From the NCBI RefSeq assembly GCF_000306255.2, contig NZ_AKWY02000004.1:1-64000 (forward strand): a stretch of 64,000 nt of DNA, read 5' to 3'. The stretch comes from Leptospira noguchii serovar Panama str. CZ214. GTDB lineage: Bacteria; Spirochaetota; Leptospiria; Leptospirales; Leptospiraceae. Shown one piece after another: positions 1-14,187 of the stretch. A model generated the notes under the pieces. It ran no database searches. It saw only the letters and a program-made list of their open reading frames with translations, and had not been told where the DNA came from. The translations under genes and the position numbers were made by a program. Each line of letters opens with the position of its first letter. Position 1 is the stretch's first letter.

Positions 1-76
1 AATCTAAAAAAGAAGATCTTTTAGTCAAATTTCTTTATAAGAATCGTTGTTTTACGGTCGTTACAAAAATTAAAAA

Positions 77-179
77 TAGAATTGTTGAAAAATTAATTCT
101 CTATCCGTTTGCGTTTCATGGAAACGGACAATTGAAACAGTTTTGTCGATTTGAACTATGGAATTTTTCAATAACTCTA
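77..179. repeat. Family B palindromic element (B1)
   Basis: A roughly 103 bp element with inverted ends of the type TAGARTTGTTGAAAAATT / AATTTTTCAAYAACTCTA and a conserved centre containing TTTCATGGAAACGG. TA at both outer edges is compatible with a TA target duplication, as made by Tc1/mariner-IS630 type transposases. That assignment is an inference. Confidence 0.75.
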
Positions 180-442
180 ATTTATTTTTATACTTCTTCA
201 TAGTAACTAAAATTGAAGTAACCCTCAGAGTTTAAAAAAAATAAATTTAAACTGAATACAATTCGTATGTATGTTAAAAATAAGCTGGTTATCATTTCTT
301 TTCATTAGAATTCACGAATTGATAGAAACCTTGGTTTTATTACTTGGAGTTATAGAATGGAACGTCTAAGTTCCTGTTTCTAACTATAGAATTGTCTCAA
401 AATGTACGGTGCTTTGGATCAATATAACGATCTAAAAAAGAA

Positions 443-547
443 TAGAGTTGTTGAAAAATTCCATAATGGCGGTTAACAAAATTGTTTCAATCGACCACTT
501 CTATAAAACAGAAATAGATGGAGAAAATTCATTTTTTAATAACTCTA
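443..547. repeat. Family B palindromic element (B2)
   Basis: Same inverted ends as B1, in the opposite internal orientation (the core reads ATCGACC...AAAACAGAAATAGATGG). It sits in the leader of VM gene 1 at a point where the homologous leader of VM gene 3 (about 35730-35775) runs straight through without an element. The window therefore contains both a filled and an empty version of this site. Confidence 0.8.
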
Positions 548-769
548 ATGTAACGTTCTTTTTACTTGCTGAATTGGAATGATCCAATCTAAAGTCTCGT
601 AATACATCTGGTTAAATTTACATTCATAAATAATGTTATATTTATATAAAATTATTTATGATATTTTTTGATAACAATCTGTAATTGTGCCGAACTGAAT
701 TTTCCTGAAATTTTCATTTAGAAGCAGAGCTTTAAACAGCCTATTGCGTAACTCTTCAGTAAATTAGGA

Positions 770-894
770 AATTATATACAATATAAATTCTTAATATTGA
801 TGATAACTGTAGGGCTGCGATTTTACGAAAAGATTCGATTTTGAGATCGTTAGATTTGAATTGAATAGAAGTTAAAGAAATGGGAGTTTAAAAG
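770..894 (+). promoter_or_regulatory. Conserved VM leader (copy 1)
   Basis: The roughly 125 bp before VM gene 1 is nearly identical to 36066-36196 before VM gene 3, and conservation runs into both coding regions. It ends in a Shine-Dalgarno sequence, GGGAG at 882-886, 8 nt before the ATG. The shared block probably carries the promoter and 5' UTR. I could not assign -35/-10 boxes with confidence. Confidence 0.5.
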
Positions 895-2799
895 ATGCGT
901 AATTGGAAGAAAATGTTAATAGTAGTTCTGTTAGTCTCGATTGGAGTTGGCTTCGAGTATAGTATAAATCCTACACCTGTCCATGCTTCGTCAAAGGCTA
1001 ATAATTCGATCGTTCAAAAACCTACCGATCCACCAAAAGATAAACCGATCAAAGTAGTTGTAAGTAATAAGAAGGCGTATTGTTATTCTCCTGCTTTTAC
1101 TAAAGGTGAAGGTTACGTTTGGATTGACACGTGTACGGATAAGATTGCTAAAGCAAGATACGATGTGTTTCAAAGAATTTCTTATTATATCAATGACACT
1201 TGGTTATGTATTACTGCTCCATGGTCAGTCATTCATGGGGAAGAACCCTGGGACTATGTAAATCTCAGACCTTGTACGATCAATGATCCTCAGCAAAGAT
1301 GGATCGTAAAAGAGAATTCTTTTTGGACTGCAGATGGACTTTATCGATTAAAAGATACAAATTGGTATGGTTATATTTCTAGAAACTCTGGAGATAAATA
1401 TAATCACACATTAGATTCTTCTATGGATGATTGGGTTAAAACAGTAGCCACTCCTGGAAACATCAGCATTCAAACTTCCATTGCTTGGGATTTGAAAACT
1501 ACTGATGGAAATGAACGTTACTTTGTTCGTTGGGGAGGTTCGGATAAAAACACTACACCTCTTTACTACAATCCTGAAAGTGGACATATTGCTCAGTATT
1601 ATCCTTCAAGTGGTTCTCTCTATTGTATGTCTTCTAAGATGAAAGATGATTATGATTGGAACTGGGTGAAATGGGCATTGTGTAGCGACGCAGCAATCAG
1701 TAAGGATAATAATCCAGCTTTTTGGAACGTCTATCTTGAGACAAAAGAAGGAGGAATGATTACGGACTATAAAGGTAATATCCTCAGAGTTACTAGATAC
1801 GGATTCAATAAGGGTGTTGCCTATACAGTCAATCCTTCTTATTTAGAAAAAGATACTACCCATAGCCCCACTTCTTTGTTTGTTGTTGATAAAGATTTGC
1901 TAGATTGGACACGTTATACAGCTTCTAATCTTGGTAAGACAGATCAGTATTGTCCAGCTGGTAATAAAGAAAGTCTTGGACATAAAAGAGTCAAAAGGAC
2001 CTTACCTTCTGATTTTCAATTAACTGAGGCTTGGATTCGAAGACTTTACGATATAGCTAGTACGAACTCGAATTCGCGTACGGCAAGTGGAATATGTGGT
2101 GTTTGTATGCTTCAAACCCTTCAGATGATAGCAGAACTCCAGGAATATCATTCTCAAGGACCTCTTCAGAGTGGAGGTTATTTTTTTGATACGGCTCCTA
2201 ATACAGATCCTTTTGTTTCATTTAGACTACGTTATCCGCACTTAGACAGATTACTGGTGGATATTTTAAATGTGTTTAACCGTTACTTTGATACAAGTGA
2301 AATGTTGGGATATTTATCTGCTATGAATCTCTTACCTCAATACGAATGGGGACGCACTCGTGAATTCACTACTATGTCTGAAATACGATCTCATTTTAGA
2401 GCGCTCATTGCTTCTCCACCCGGAAGCATTTATTTAGCGTTAATGACGATGCTTAATTCAGATGGAACTACCTCGGGACATGCCGTTCCAATTCTTAGAA
2501 CCTCTCAGGGATTAGTTGTAATTCAAACAAACATGGCAACCACAACATTTGAAATATATAGATCAAATTTAAGACCCACTACAAATCTTGAACAGGTAAT
2601 TAGAAATCTGAGATTCCAAAATAGTGTGCTGACAGGAGTTTCAACTTTAGAGTTAGGAAGGCGTTACCACAATCCTTTGGACTCCACAATCTCTAACAGA
2701 AATTGCACTGGAGAAGGAAGTGATAGAAGAGGTTCGGGAGAATATCCAACCAGCGCATCTGTAAATCAGTGTCCAAGCGGTAGGTGTGTACTACAATAA
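895..2799 (+). CDS. PF07598/DUF1561 virulence-modifying (VM) protein, copy 1
   Basis: A secreted protein of 634 residues from the Leptospira VM family, which is expanded in pathogenic species. A signal peptide (basic MRNWKK, hydrophobic core, cleavage near VHA-SS at about 31) precedes a Cys/Trp-rich region (about 50-370) with ricin-B-lectin-like features, including a QQRW motif near 140. A separate C-terminal domain (about 380-634) contains CGVC at 401-404, the block [19 protein letters not shown], and [12 protein letters not shown] with His529. Published work describes the family as lectin-guided toxins with a C-terminal cytotoxic domain. Residues 1 to about 390 are almost identical to copy 3 (36197-38107) and the remainder diverges. 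The ATG has a good ribosome site 8 nt upstream. Family assignment is firm; the enzymatic activity is not settled by sequence. Confidence 0.93.
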   Translation: MRNWKKMLIVVLLVSIGVGFEYSINPTPVHASSKANNSIVQKPTDPPKDKPIKVVVSNKKAYCYSPAFTKGEGYVWIDTCTDKIAKARYDVFQRISYYINDTWLCITAPWSVIHGEEPWDYVNLRPCTINDPQQRWIVKENSFWTADGLYRLKDTNWYGYISRNSGDKYNHTLDSSMDDWVKTVATPGNISIQTSIAWDLKTTDGNERYFVRWGGSDKNTTPLYYNPESGHIAQYYPSSGSLYCMSSKMKDDYDWNWVKWALCSDAAISKDNNPAFWNVYLETKEGGMITDYKGNILRVTRYGFNKGVAYTVNPSYLEKDTTHSPTSLFVVDKDLLDWTRYTASNLGKTDQYCPAGNKESLGHKRVKRTLPSDFQLTEAWIRRLYDIASTNSNSRTASGICGVCMLQTLQMIAELQEYHSQGPLQSGGYFFDTAPNTDPFVSFRLRYPHLDRLLVDILNVFNRYFDTSEMLGYLSAMNLLPQYEWGRTREFTTMSEIRSHFRALIASPPGSIYLALMTMLNSDGTTSGHAVPILRTSQGLVVIQTNMATTTFEIYRSNLRPTTNLEQVIRNLRFQNSVLTGVSTLELGRRYHNPLDSTISNRNCTGEGSDRRGSGEYPTSASVNQCPSGRCVLQ

Positions 2800-2864
2800 A
2801 TCAGAGACCAAAAAAATGGAAGCTCCTTTGATTCGTTAGTGGAAAGAAAACCCGATAGTAGATA

Positions 2865-2971
<107 letters not shown>

Positions 2972-3013
2972 TAGATAATAATTTTATAAAAAATAAATCT
3001 GCGTCAATCCTAC

Positions 3014-3106
3014 TACTGATCTCTATAAAAATAAGTACCGTTAATTCTATTACAAAACGCTGATTCTATGTAAAATATTAGGTACTCTATTATATAGTTA
3101 TGAGTA
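3014..3106. repeat. Family D palindromic element (D1)
   Basis: A roughly 93 bp element whose ends are imperfect inverted repeats of about 26 bp (TACTGATCTCTATAAAAATA and the inverse of TACTCATAACTATATAATAG). Related copies lie near 35271, 38278, 48434 and 50299. No coding capacity. Confidence 0.65.
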
Positions 3107-3595
3107 AGAGATTTTTTTACCATAAGCTATTTAAAAAATATTTTAGAATTCAATATTTTAAACAAAGATAAAGTATTTTTGAGTAGCTTATAGTAAACCT
3201 TTATAAAATCCGAAACAGTATTCTCCATGAAATCTTCGTTTTGCAATTGTCATTCGAGAAAAAAAATTCATTTTATAGAGGTATTGGCTTTTTGAAGGAG
3301 ATTACTATATTCTAAGTTTTGAAACAAGCTCAAGTACGGTATTAATCTTTATGTATCGGAGTAGTCATCTTAACGTGAACACCAATACGAAAGCAATGAT
3401 CATGCTGGATTACTCAAACGGATCACATAGTGCAAGATACTTTATTTAAAGTGAGTTCGGCATCTTTCTGAAAAAAGTTGAGATTTGAACTTTGCAGATC
3501 GATTCTTAAAATGTAGGAACTACAACAAATCAGATTTTACAAACAAATTAATTGTAGGAGTACATATTTTTAGAAAATTCTTTCCTATTTAATTA

Positions 3596-3807
3596 AGAGA
3601 TTGTTCCAAAACCTGGCGAACGACACTTAGGAAGTGAGACACTTTAGTTTCATAAAATGTGGACCTACTACGAAATTGAACGAGTTAGTACTGCTTGAAA
3701 GTTCCCAAAATACCAAATGAGACAAAAATGTGGGAACTACTGCAGTTTATTAAAAATTTCTAAAGAATGATCGCGTAAAATTCTTTGAGATTTTGAGACC
3801 GGCTCTA
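3596..3807. repeat. Family C element (C1)
   Basis: A roughly 210 bp element bounded by AGAGATTGTTCCAAAACCT on the left and a degenerate inverse (AGATTTTGAGACCGGCTCT) on the right. Inside is the shared core GTGGGAACTACTGCAG followed by TTTATTAAAAATTTCTAAAG. Non-coding and probably non-autonomous. Confidence 0.65.
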
Positions 3808-3851
3808 AGTCAAACTTACGTTATTCAGAACATTATATAAAAAATCACTAA

Positions 3852-3951
3852 TAGAGTTGATAAATGAATTCTCCATAGGTTTCTGTTTTATGGAAACGGA
3901 CAATTTGAAACAGTTTTGTTAATTTGGACTATGGAATTTTTCAACAACCTA
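3852..3951. repeat. Family B palindromic element (B3)
   Basis: A roughly 100 bp element starting TAGAGTTGATAAATGAATTC and ending ATTTTTCAACAACCTA, with the family core TTTTATGGAAACGGAC. The right end lacks two bases of the consensus CAACAACTCTA. Confidence 0.7.
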
Positions 3952-4025
3952 ATATTTATACTGGAAGCAGTGTTTTACGAAAAAAATTTAAGTTATTCCA
4001 ACTTTATAAAGATTATTAACAAATC

Positions 4026-5000
4026 TTATTTTTTAAAAGAAAGATCTAACATTCTTTGAACGGACATCCTTCCTTTTTCAATCACTTCAGGATCGAGATG
4101 AATTTCATATTGATCGTATAACAAAGAATCTCTGATTTTTTCGAGAGTGATTTTTTTCATATGAGGACAAACCTGACAAGTGGAAACAAAATGTCTGTCT
4201 GGAAATTCGGAACGAAGATTATCTCCCATAGAACATTCGGTAATTAGAAAAATATTTTTAGCCTCAGACTTACGGATAAAATCGCTCATCTGAGAAGTAG
4301 AACCAGAATAGTCCGAACGATCCACAACCTCGGTTTTACATTCCGGATGAGAGATCACGGTAACACCAGGGAATTGTTTTCTAGTAAGTTCAATATCTTC
4401 CGCAGAATACATTTCATGAACCATACAACTTCCAGGATGAGTAATAATTTTTTTCTGAGTCAGATTTTGAACGTTTGCAGCCAAATAACGATCCGGTAAA
4501 AAAATCACAATATCACTTTCCAGAGATTCTACCACCTGTAGAGCGTTAGCTGATGTACAACAAATATCGGTCTCCGCTTTTACGTCTGCAGTACAATTGA
4601 CGTAAGTTACGACAGGAACACCTGGGTATTTCTGTTTGAGATCGATCACATCCTGTCTCGTAATACTTTCTGCAAGAGAACAACCCGCTTTTAGATCTGC
4701 GATCAAAACTTTCTTTTGAGGAGACATCAACTTAGCGGTCTCCGCCATAAAATGAACCCCGTTAAAAAGAATCACATCCGCATCCGTATCCGCGGCCACT
4801 TTGCTCAGATAAAGTGAATCGCCGGTAATATCCGAAACACCATGAAACACATCCGGGGTCATATAATTATGTCCGAGAAGAATCGCATTTTTTTCTTTTT
4901 TTAATTTCTGAATTTCTTGGATCAGAGGAAGTTTCCCTTCGACCTCGTGTTCCATATAAGTGCTTTTAAGAGCTTTTGTAACTTCTTCGAGAGTTTTCAT
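4026..5000 (-). CDS. nadA: Quinolinate synthase A
   Basis: Condenses iminoaspartate with dihydroxyacetone phosphate to quinolinate in de novo NAD synthesis, using a [4Fe-4S] cluster. Family features seen are [12 protein letters not shown] near the N-terminus, [39 protein letters not shown], and the C-terminal CQVCPHMKK cysteine pair. The length (324 residues) is normal. The chosen ATG (4998-5000) overlaps the stop of the upstream lipoprotein gene as ATGA, the usual arrangement for translational coupling. An in-frame ATG at 5012 would add MALS. No nadB or nadC is present in the window. Confidence 0.93.
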   Translation of the reverse strand: MKTLEEVTKALKSTYMEHEVEGKLPLIQEIQKLKKEKNAILLGHNYMTPDVFHGVSDITGDSLYLSKVAADTDADVILFNGVHFMAETAKLMSPQKKVLIADLKAGCSLAESITRQDVIDLKQKYPGVPVVTYVNCTADVKAETDICCTSANALQVVESLESDIVIFLPDRYLAANVQNLTQKKIITHPGSCMVHEMYSAEDIELTRKQFPGVTVISHPECKTEVVDRSDYSGSTSQMSDFIRKSEAKNIFLITECSMGDNLRSEFPDRHFVSTCQVCPHMKKITLEKIRDSLLYDQYEIHLDPEVIEKGRMSVQRMLDLSFKK

Positions 5001-5509
5001 GGATAAGGCCAATAAGTTGTTGTAGTTGAAATCCCATTTAATTTCGGAAAAGAAGAATTCGTTCCCGTGTTACAATTAGACTGACACTGTCTCCAAAGAT
5101 TCCCGCTATTTGTGGAACTAGAACGTTTGGCGGTAACATAATCGGATTCGGTTTCAAAAGAGCACGAACCAGAATAATTCAAAAAAAACGTGGAATTACA
5201 TTGGCTCCAACATTGTAATAGTTCATCTAAAACTCCCCTATTTTGCATATTAGCCGGTTGGATTCCTTTTTGGAGTCGATCCATTTCCTGATCAGAACAC
5301 TTTTCATTGATAGATACGGGAGATTTTAAACATAAATTTTCTTGAGAATAATAATCCGAACAAGCTGGGTTCGCATTCAAAGATAAAATCCAACCTAAAA
5401 ATTGTTGATTGGTTGTATCCTCTTCTTTTTTAGAAGTAGCGCAATTCAAGAGAATGATGATACAAAATAGAAAAATGAAAACAAATTGTTTGTGCACAGC
5501 AAAACTCAT
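4997..5509 (-). CDS. Putative lipoprotein, Cys-rich
   Basis: A small exported protein of about 170 residues that I do not recognise as a named family. From the preferred ATG at 5509 it begins MSFAVHKQF, followed by a strongly hydrophobic segment ending LLNC, a plausible leptospiral lipobox. The mature part carries several Cys-containing motifs ([31 protein letters not shown]) that could form disulphides in the periplasm. Its stop overlaps the nadA start by 4 nt, so the two genes are probably co-transcribed, although a functional link to NAD synthesis is not obvious. An upstream in-frame ATG at 5566 is less likely because it would put 19 residues before the signal sequence. Confidence 0.7.
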   Translation of the reverse strand: MSFAVHKQFVFIFLFCIIILLNCATSKKEEDTTNQQFLGWILSLNANPACSDYYSQENLCLKSPVSINEKCSDQEMDRLQKGIQPANMQNRGVLDELLQCWSQCNSTFFLNYSGSCSFETESDYVTAKRSSSTNSGNLWRQCQSNCNTGTNSSFPKLNGISTTTTYWPYP

Positions 5510-5608
5510 CTTAGTTTCAGTATCTTGTATCAGAAGTGTCTCTACAATCAAAAAAACAAAGAACAAAAGATCCGTTCGTCAAATCCTAGTTTTTCGATTC
5601 TAAAATAA

Positions 5609-5636
5609 TTGACATGATTCTTTTTGATTTTTTAAT
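5609..5636 (+). promoter_or_regulatory. Candidate lipL41 promoter
   Basis: A consensus -35 box TTGACA (5609-5614) is followed after 16 nt by TTTAAT (5631-5636), about 45 nt before the lipL41 ATG. It lies in the short divergent gap between the lipoprotein-nadA pair and lipL41. A sigma-70 type promoter is inferred from sequence only. Confidence 0.45.
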
Positions 5637-5642
5637 CATCCC

Positions 5643-5676
<34 letters not shown>

Positions 5677-5680
5677 TTTC

Positions 5681-6748
<1,068 letters not shown>

Positions 6749-6757
6749 TCCGATTCT

Positions 6758-7108
6758 TTGAAATTACTAAATTGTAAGAAAAGCGGGCTTTCGTCCGCTT
6801 TTCTTATTTCTATTCTAACCTTCTCAACCTTATTTCTTATTGAGTGTAGAAAAACTCCAAACGAAGAAGAATGTGTAGAGAATCAGATGCACAACGTCAA
6901 ACTAATTGCAGACGCCTCTGAAGACGAAATCCCTCCTACAATGCAACAGATTATGTTGAAACAAATTCTTCAACCGGATATGTCAAAAGCGATCGTTCTG
7001 CGTTGTATGTCCGAAAAAACTCTCAAACAAGTTCAATGCGAACTGAAAAAAGAAAAGTTCAAAGATTTAATAGAATGTAAGAAATTCGGAAAAGAAGAAT
7101 CAAAGTAA
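6758..7108 (+). CDS. lep: Lep, LipL41 expression partner
   Basis: A small exported protein of 116 residues directly downstream of lipL41. It starts at TTG (6758), then shows a short basic stretch, a hydrophobic segment (about 12-28) and LIEC, which may be a lipobox with Cys30. The mature part is charged, with four spaced cysteines (ECVENQ, LRCMSE, VQCELK, IECKKF). Position and size match Lep, described as the chaperone-like partner that stabilises LipL41. The 9 nt spacing from lipL41 implies co-transcription. Identification rests mainly on synteny and general features. Confidence 0.82.
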   Translation: MKLLNCKKSGLSSAFLISILTFSTLFLIECRKTPNEEECVENQMHNVKLIADASEDEIPPTMQQIMLKQILQPDMSKAIVLRCMSEKTLKQVQCELKKEKFKDLIECKKFGKEESK

Positions 7109-7531
7109 ATACAATCTTAACGATATTTTCCAAATTTATAATAACGTGAGTTCGGCGATCGATTGACTTATATTGTGTGGGAACTCACACATTTTCTAAT
7201 TTGCTGAACGTGAAATAGTTCCGCATTTCTGAAATCAACTGTAAAACCCCGGATTTCGAGGTAGTTCCCACATTTTGCAGAAAGTAACAGCGAAATTTTA
7301 TAGTAAAATCCCAAACCTCATGGTAGTTCCCACAGATTAAGTCACATTACAAATTTTTAAATACTTAACGTAAGAAAATTTAGGCGAATCCAGCCTGCTA
7401 CAGGCAAACAGACCCGACTCTCTCAGTTCTGGTTAATAAATTTGCATGCAGGAAACTTTATACAATAATCTTCTTTAGTTTTAATAGAACGCGACTTGTC
7501 GAGTGCCTTGCAAAGCGCGACCCGGGAAACT

Positions 7532-7763
7532 CATAACCTTACCCATAAACATTTGGATCTCAAAATAATCTGTCGGAATTACGACAAATCCTCTGTAAAA
7601 CTTACATCCCAGAAAGCGAATCGCTGAGTTCAGGATGTTTGAGAAACTTTTCTCTATCAGAAAAACATACTTTTTTCAAGTAAAAAGACTCATTCTACTT
7701 GAAAAATGTGCGTTTTTAATCCTTCTGATTCTAAAATACTCTTCAACTATGGGTAAGGTTATG
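7532..7763. mobile_element. Family F element with 16 bp terminal repeats and 8 bp target duplication
   Basis: A 232 bp non-coding element whose ends are a perfect inverted repeat (CATAACCTTACCCATA at 7532-7547, its inverse at 7748-7763). It is flanked by the direct repeat GGGAAACT (7524-7531 and 7764-7771). A second, longer copy lies at 48836-49210. The autonomous partner is not in the window. Confidence 0.8.
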
Positions 7764-7799
7764 GGGAAACTCAGCAAATGCTTCTCGTAAATCCTACAT

Positions 7800-7903
7800 T
7801 AGAGTTGTTGAAAAATTAATTCGCCACTTAGTTTCTATTTTATGGAAACGGTCGATTGAAGCAATTTTATTGATCGTCACTATAAAATTTTTCAACAACT
7901 CTA
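7800..7903. repeat. Family B palindromic element (B4)
   Basis: A 104 bp element with near-perfect inverted ends TAGAGTTGTTGAAAAATTAA / AAATTTTTCAACAACTCTA. Its centre (CCACTTAGTTTCTATTTTAT) marks a subfamily shared with the elements at 43297 and 58691. Confidence 0.8.
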
Positions 7904-8012
7904 TTTTAAATTTTGAAACAAACCAGCTTTCCATACTCCCGCGCAACGAGCAAAATTCAGTTTATAAGCAAAATAGAATTTTCTAATATTTTTTTCAAAA
8001 AAATATTAACGA

Positions 8013-9215
8013 TTAAGTTCCAGAGTTGTTTCTTCTTAAATACGCAGGAATATCATAATCCTCCATTTTAGGAGAAGAACTGTTCGAAGAACGAAGTCTT
8101 AAAGATCCTGGATTTCTTTGAGGTTCTACATTTTCATCTTGAAAAAAATCTTTTTTTTCAAGAGAGGAATTTTCCATTCCAACCGCTTTTCTTTGAAACC
8201 CGTAGTTCTCTTGTACACCTTTCTGAACCGAATCCTGATTTTGAAGCAACTTACCTCGTTTGTGAAAACCGGTCGCAATTACAGTCACTCTAATTTTATT
8301 AGAAAGACTTTCGTCTTCATGAAGACCTACAATGATGTTTGCATTTGGATCAACTTGAGACGTGATAATTCCGGAAACCTCGTTCCAATCCGAAATCGTA
8401 AGATCCTTTCCACCGGAAACATTGATCAGCAAAGAAGAAGCTCCGGCAATCGAAGTAGAGTCTAACAACGAATTGTTGATCGCATATTCCACCGCTTCTT
8501 TGACCTTACCTTCCCCACTTCCTTCTCCTACTCCCATAACCGCGTCTCCGGTATCACGCATAATCGTTTTCACGTCCGCAAAGTCTACGTTGATCAGACC
8601 AGGATTATTGATGATGTCGCTGATTCCTCGAACTGCATTGAGAAGAATATCGTCTATCACTTGAAAGGCGAGATCGATCGGAGTATTTTTATCCACGACT
8701 CTAAAGATAGAATCGTTATTGATCAAAATCAATGTATCCACGTGAGAACGAAGTTGTTCGATTCCCTTGCGTGCAAATTCCATTCTTCTTCGACCTTCAA
8801 AAGAAAAAGGAAGAGTGACCACTCCCACAACAAGACATTTCATTTCTTTAGCGATCTTTGCAATAACAGGTGCAGCCCCGGTCCCGGTTCCACCGCCCAT
8901 TCCGGCAGTTATAAAAACCATATCCGATCCGCGCACAATAGATTGAATCCTTTCCTTATCTTCTTCCGCGGCTTTTAACCCAAGTTCCGGGTCTCCACCG
9001 GCTCCCATACCTCGGGTAACTTTTGTCCCTAAGATGATTTTATTTTCTACAGGAGAACGAAGTAAAACTTGTTCGTCAGTGTTCAGGATTGCAAACTCAA
9101 CTCCTTTCAAACTAGAATTAGACATTCTAGTCACAGCATTCATTCCACCTCCGCCAACTCCAAACACCTTGATCACAGCGGGGCTCGTTTTAGTTTCTTC
9201 TTCAAATCGGATCAT
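8013..9215 (-). CDS. ftsZ: Cell division protein FtsZ
   Basis: Tubulin-like GTPase that polymerises into the cytokinetic ring at mid-cell. The GTP-binding loop [13 protein letters not shown] is intact, as are the N-terminal [12 protein letters not shown] and the T7 loop region ([11 protein letters not shown]). After a variable linker the protein ends with [10 protein letters not shown], the conserved peptide that binds FtsA. Length of 400 residues is normal. It is the last gene of ftsQ-ftsA-ftsZ on the minus strand, 18 nt after ftsA. Confidence 0.97.
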   Translation of the reverse strand: MIRFEEETKTSPAVIKVFGVGGGGMNAVTRMSNSSLKGVEFAILNTDEQVLLRSPVENKIILGTKVTRGMGAGGDPELGLKAAEEDKERIQSIVRGSDMVFITAGMGGGTGTGAAPVIAKIAKEMKCLVVGVVTLPFSFEGRRRMEFARKGIEQLRSHVDTLILINNDSIFRVVDKNTPIDLAFQVIDDILLNAVRGISDIINNPGLINVDFADVKTIMRDTGDAVMGVGEGSGEGKVKEAVEYAINNSLLDSTSIAGASSLLINVSGGKDLTISDWNEVSGIITSQVDPNANIIVGLHEDESLSNKIRVTVIATGFHKRGKLLQNQDSVQKGVQENYGFQRKAVGMENSSLEKKDFFQDENVEPQRNPGSLRLRSSNSSSPKMEDYDIPAYLRRNNSGT

Positions 9216-9233
9216 GTTATTTTTCCTTACGGA

Positions 9234-10463
9234 TCAAAGATTGTCTTCGATCCATCTCCTAATTTTTTTAGACCATCCTTCCGAACGATCCACTGATTTT
9301 TGATCCATGTCAGTCATTCTGTCTGCGTATTTGACCATACCAATCGTCGTGGAGAATTCTGGAGAAGAAGCCTTTTCCGCAAGTCCCGTAATTCCGCCCG
9401 GCCTAGCTCTAGATGACGTTAGACGAAATACATCTTCGGCAAGAGTATCGATCCCTTCCAGAAGACTTCCTCCTCCTGTCAAAATCACCCCTCCTGCGAG
9501 AAATCCTTTTTTACCCGACTTTTCCAGCTCCTTATCTACCATCTCGAAAATTTCTCTCATTCTAGGTTCAATGATAGAAACTAACTCTTCTCTGAGCACT
9601 TGTCTTGCGGGTCTACCACTGATCGGAGGAATTTCGATCGTTTCGGTCGGATCAATTTCGGAAAGAATGGTATGTCCATATCTTTTTTTTAAAAGTTCTG
9701 CGGTTTCTAAAGTGGTTTTAAGTCCGATAGATATGTCGCTCGTAACGTTAATTCCTCCAAAAGGAATCACGGAAGAATAAGAAATTCCTCCGTCCACATA
9801 TACGATTAAGTCACAACTTCCGGCGCCAATGTCTAACACTGCGGTTCCCAAATCTTTTTCCCCCGAAGTCAAAACCGCTTCTGAAGAAGCAAGGCTGGAA
9901 AGAATCATTACCTCACAACCTAAACCCGATGATTCAACACACTTTTCTAAATTATGAATTGCTGTTATTCCTGCTGTGACTATATGAACTTCCGCTTCCA
10001 AACGAACTCCGGTCATTCCGATCGGATCTCGAATGCTGGTTTGATCATCGACTGAAAACTCCTTGGAAAGTACGTGTAAGATCTGTTGATCCGCCGGAAC
10101 TCGAATCGCCTGTGCGGCTTCGATCACTCTTACAACGTCCGGTTCCGTTACGGTTCGATCACGATTTGTAATTGCAACCACTCCTTTAGAATTATCTGCC
10201 TTTACCGTTTTACCTGTGATATTAACTGCAACCACAGAAATTTCTTGACCCGACATGAGTTCCGCTTCGCTCACAGCTTCGATGATGGAGCGTGTAGTAG
10301 ATTCAATATTGATAATAGACCCATTTTTAATTCCAGAAGAAGGATAAGCACCGGTCCCGATGATTTCTACCTCGTATTCGGAGACTGGACGAGCTACGAC
10401 TACTTTGGTCAACGAAGTCCCCAAATCTAAAGCGGCAATAATTCTATCTCTTGGTTCCGACAT
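9234..10463 (-). CDS. ftsA: Cell division protein FtsA
   Basis: Actin-fold ATPase that anchors FtsZ filaments to the membrane and recruits later division proteins. The N-terminal phosphate-binding motif [14 protein letters not shown], the second phosphate loop [15 protein letters not shown], and the adenosine motif [13 protein letters not shown] are all present. The C-terminus ends in an amphipathic, basic/aromatic helix ([11 protein letters not shown]), the usual membrane-targeting sequence. 409 residues. It begins 1 nt after ftsQ ends, so the two are translated from one message. Confidence 0.96.
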   Translation of the reverse strand: MSEPRDRIIAALDLGTSLTKVVVARPVSEYEVEIIGTGAYPSSGIKNGSIINIESTTRSIIEAVSEAELMSGQEISVVAVNITGKTVKADNSKGVVAITNRDRTVTEPDVVRVIEAAQAIRVPADQQILHVLSKEFSVDDQTSIRDPIGMTGVRLEAEVHIVTAGITAIHNLEKCVESSGLGCEVMILSSLASSEAVLTSGEKDLGTAVLDIGAGSCDLIVYVDGGISYSSVIPFGGINVTSDISIGLKTTLETAELLKKRYGHTILSEIDPTETIEIPPISGRPARQVLREELVSIIEPRMREIFEMVDKELEKSGKKGFLAGGVILTGGGSLLEGIDTLAEDVFRLTSSRARPGGITGLAEKASSPEFSTTIGMVKYADRMTDMDQKSVDRSEGWSKKIRRWIEDNL

Positions 10464-10464
10464 A

Positions 10465-11214
<750 letters not shown>

Positions 11215-11424
11215 AATAAATTCTTAGAAGAAATTTCTTTTCTAGTTTCCCTATCGGTATTTAGGATGATTTACATATCTTGTTTTTCGATGTGGGAACT
11301 CATACGTTTTCAGTTTTAACTTGTTCAAAAAATTGATGACTATACCAAAATTTTTTAAAAAAAGAAGGTCGCCTCAAAACAATCGTCTTATAAAATCCGA
11401 TCTGAACAAAAATCGAATCTTTTT

Positions 11425-12225
11425 ATGAATCTTTCCAAACATACAGCCATTCTAACAGGGATTGTTTTCTTCTTAGCGTTTTCCTTAGGTATGTATGTCT
11501 CCGTCATTGAAAAAGCCGGAACCAAAGATGAATACCCGTATACCATGAAAATCTATTATCCTCGTTTGGAAGGAATTCATCCAGGTGCACCTGTTCGAAT
11601 ATTAGGAGTAGAAAAAGGAATTGTGCGTAGCTTAGACGTGGTTTCGATCGATGAGGTAGAAGATCAAAGATTTCTAAACAAGGACCAAACTAAAGCGATC
11701 GAAATTGTCATTAGACTGAAAGAACCGGTCACACTCTGGGACAATTATAGAATCACATTCCAAACCAATACGATTCTCTCCGGAAGAACCATCGATATAG
11801 ATCCTGGATCTTTCGACAAAGAAGATACGTCTTTTTTTCAACCTACCTACTTAGAAGAAGAACAAAAACCTCCCGACTTTTTACCTTCCGCAGATTACTT
11901 TGAAGATTTTTTTGCGGCTTCCACGGGAGTCATCCGAGAAAATCGCGAAGACATCCGAACTTCTTTTAATAATTTTTACGAAATTTCAGAAAAGCTGAAA
12001 TCAAATCGAGGAACAATTCCTCAAATCATCAATTCTCCGGAAACGTACGATAACGTAATCGAATTACTTACAGATGCTAGAATTTTCGGCAACGATGCCC
12101 GCCGTTATCTGGAAGGAAATCGCAAGTTGGAACGTTCCGCTCCAATCCCACTCTCGATCAATATGTATCGTAGAACTACTTTGATCGGAAACGTAAGTAA
12201 TCGATACTATTTAGAAAAGTTATAA
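11425..12225 (+). CDS. MCE/MlaD-domain lipid-transport protein
   Basis: Single-pass inner-membrane protein with a periplasmic MCE (MlaD) domain, a family that shuttles lipids between membranes. A short N-terminus and transmembrane helix (about 8-30) lead into [21 protein letters not shown], the hallmark of the MCE fold, ending near [11 protein letters not shown]. The rest is likely helical. 266 residues is at the short end for the family. No MlaE permease or MlaF ATPase is adjacent, so its transporter partner must lie elsewhere. It is divergent from ftsQ. Confidence 0.82.
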   Translation: MNLSKHTAILTGIVFFLAFSLGMYVSVIEKAGTKDEYPYTMKIYYPRLEGIHPGAPVRILGVEKGIVRSLDVVSIDEVEDQRFLNKDQTKAIEIVIRLKEPVTLWDNYRITFQTNTILSGRTIDIDPGSFDKEDTSFFQPTYLEEEQKPPDFLPSADYFEDFFAASTGVIRENREDIRTSFNNFYEISEKLKSNRGTIPQIINSPETYDNVIELLTDARIFGNDARRYLEGNRKLERSAPIPLSINMYRRTTLIGNVSNRYYLEKL

Positions 12226-12283
12226 GTTTTAAAACTTTTCTTCTCCTCGACTAGAATTGTTCTTTCAAAGATATTTGTATTGT

Positions 12284-12886
12284 ATGGAACTCAGTTTTCC
12301 TTCACCAGGAAACCCTATCTTCGATTATATTCTATTGCCTTGTTTTATCTTTTTATCCAGAGTCACAGACGTATCCATTGGAACGATCCGAGTTATACTT
12401 CTTACAAGAGAAAAAAAAGGAATCGCAGCTTCTTTAGGATTTTTAGAAGTCCTACTCTGGATCGTAGTAATTACTCAAGTTATCAAAAATTTAAACAACA
12501 TATTTTGTTATCTCGCCTATGCAGGAGGTTTTGCAACAGGCACTTTTATCGGAATGATTTTAGAAGAAAAACTGGCAATCGGCTTTTCACTTCTGAGAAT
12601 CATATCTCCTCAAAATGGGAACGAAATTGCAAACAAACTTTCCGAAGCAGGTTACGGAGTAACTACGATGAACGGACACGGCAGCCGAGGCCCAGTCAAA
12701 ATCGTTTTTACAGTTTTAAAAAGAAAAAAAATCAACCAAGCGATGAAGATTGTTCAAAGTGTAGAACCCGACGTATTCTACTCAATAGAAAACGCCCGAA
12801 GAACCAATACGACTGCGTTTGAAGATGACTCTCCAGGACTTCTCAGAAGAGGAATCCTGGAAAAAATCCTAAAAATTAGAAAGTAA
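12284..12886 (+). CDS. UPF0316/DUF5698-DUF2179 membrane protein
   Basis: Predicted inner-membrane protein of 200 residues with three hydrophobic segments (about 12-33, 45-63, 70-92), followed by a soluble C-terminal domain resembling DUF2179 ([20 protein letters not shown]). The N-terminal [17 protein letters not shown] is characteristic of UPF0316. Function is unknown; homologues are widespread in bacteria. The ATG at 12284 is preferred over a TTG 27 nt upstream. It follows the MCE gene at 58 nt and may be co-transcribed. Confidence 0.8.
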   Translation: MELSFPSPGNPIFDYILLPCFIFLSRVTDVSIGTIRVILLTREKKGIAASLGFLEVLLWIVVITQVIKNLNNIFCYLAYAGGFATGTFIGMILEEKLAIGFSLLRIISPQNGNEIANKLSEAGYGVTTMNGHGSRGPVKIVFTVLKRKKINQAMKIVQSVEPDVFYSIENARRTNTTAFEDDSPGLLRRGILEKILKIRK

Positions 12887-12903
12887 TATTTTCGTTTGGG
12901 TTT

Positions 12904-14187
<1,284 letters not shown>

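Larger units (their letters stand above)
1..894. other. Repeat-rich gap upstream of VM gene 1
   Basis: No protein gene is supported here. The stretch holds two palindromic family-B elements (77-179 and 443-547) in AT-rich DNA. Positions of about 237-305, 430-445, 548-580 and 770-894 align with the leader of the third VM gene (about 35635-36196), so this is a duplicated VM upstream region that later gained different insertions. Confidence 0.7.
7109..8012. other. Repeat-filled gap between lep and ftsZ
   Basis: No gene is supported. From left to right the gap holds a run of GTAGTTCCCACA-type motifs (7143-7345) beginning with an IS982-type end ACGTGAGTTCGGCG, a fragment of the element containing CTCTCAGTTCTGGTTAATAA (about 7420-7490), element F with target duplication (7532-7763) and a family B palindrome (7800-7903). 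The convergent genes on either side leave no obvious shared terminator. Confidence 0.65.

Noticed and set aside
991..1173. Antisense frames inside VM genes (also 36296-36478 and 25996-26331)
   Set aside because: Shadow frames of strongly conserved coding sequence; no independent evidence.
7143..7345. Regularly spaced GTAGTTCCCACA motifs considered as a CRISPR array
   Set aside because: Repeats are only about 12-16 bp, occur in both orientations, spacing varies, intervening text is itself similar between copies, and no cas genes are nearby.
8118..10430. Plus-strand frames opposite ftsZ and ftsA
   Set aside because: Antisense shadows; the minus-strand genes carry complete family motifs.
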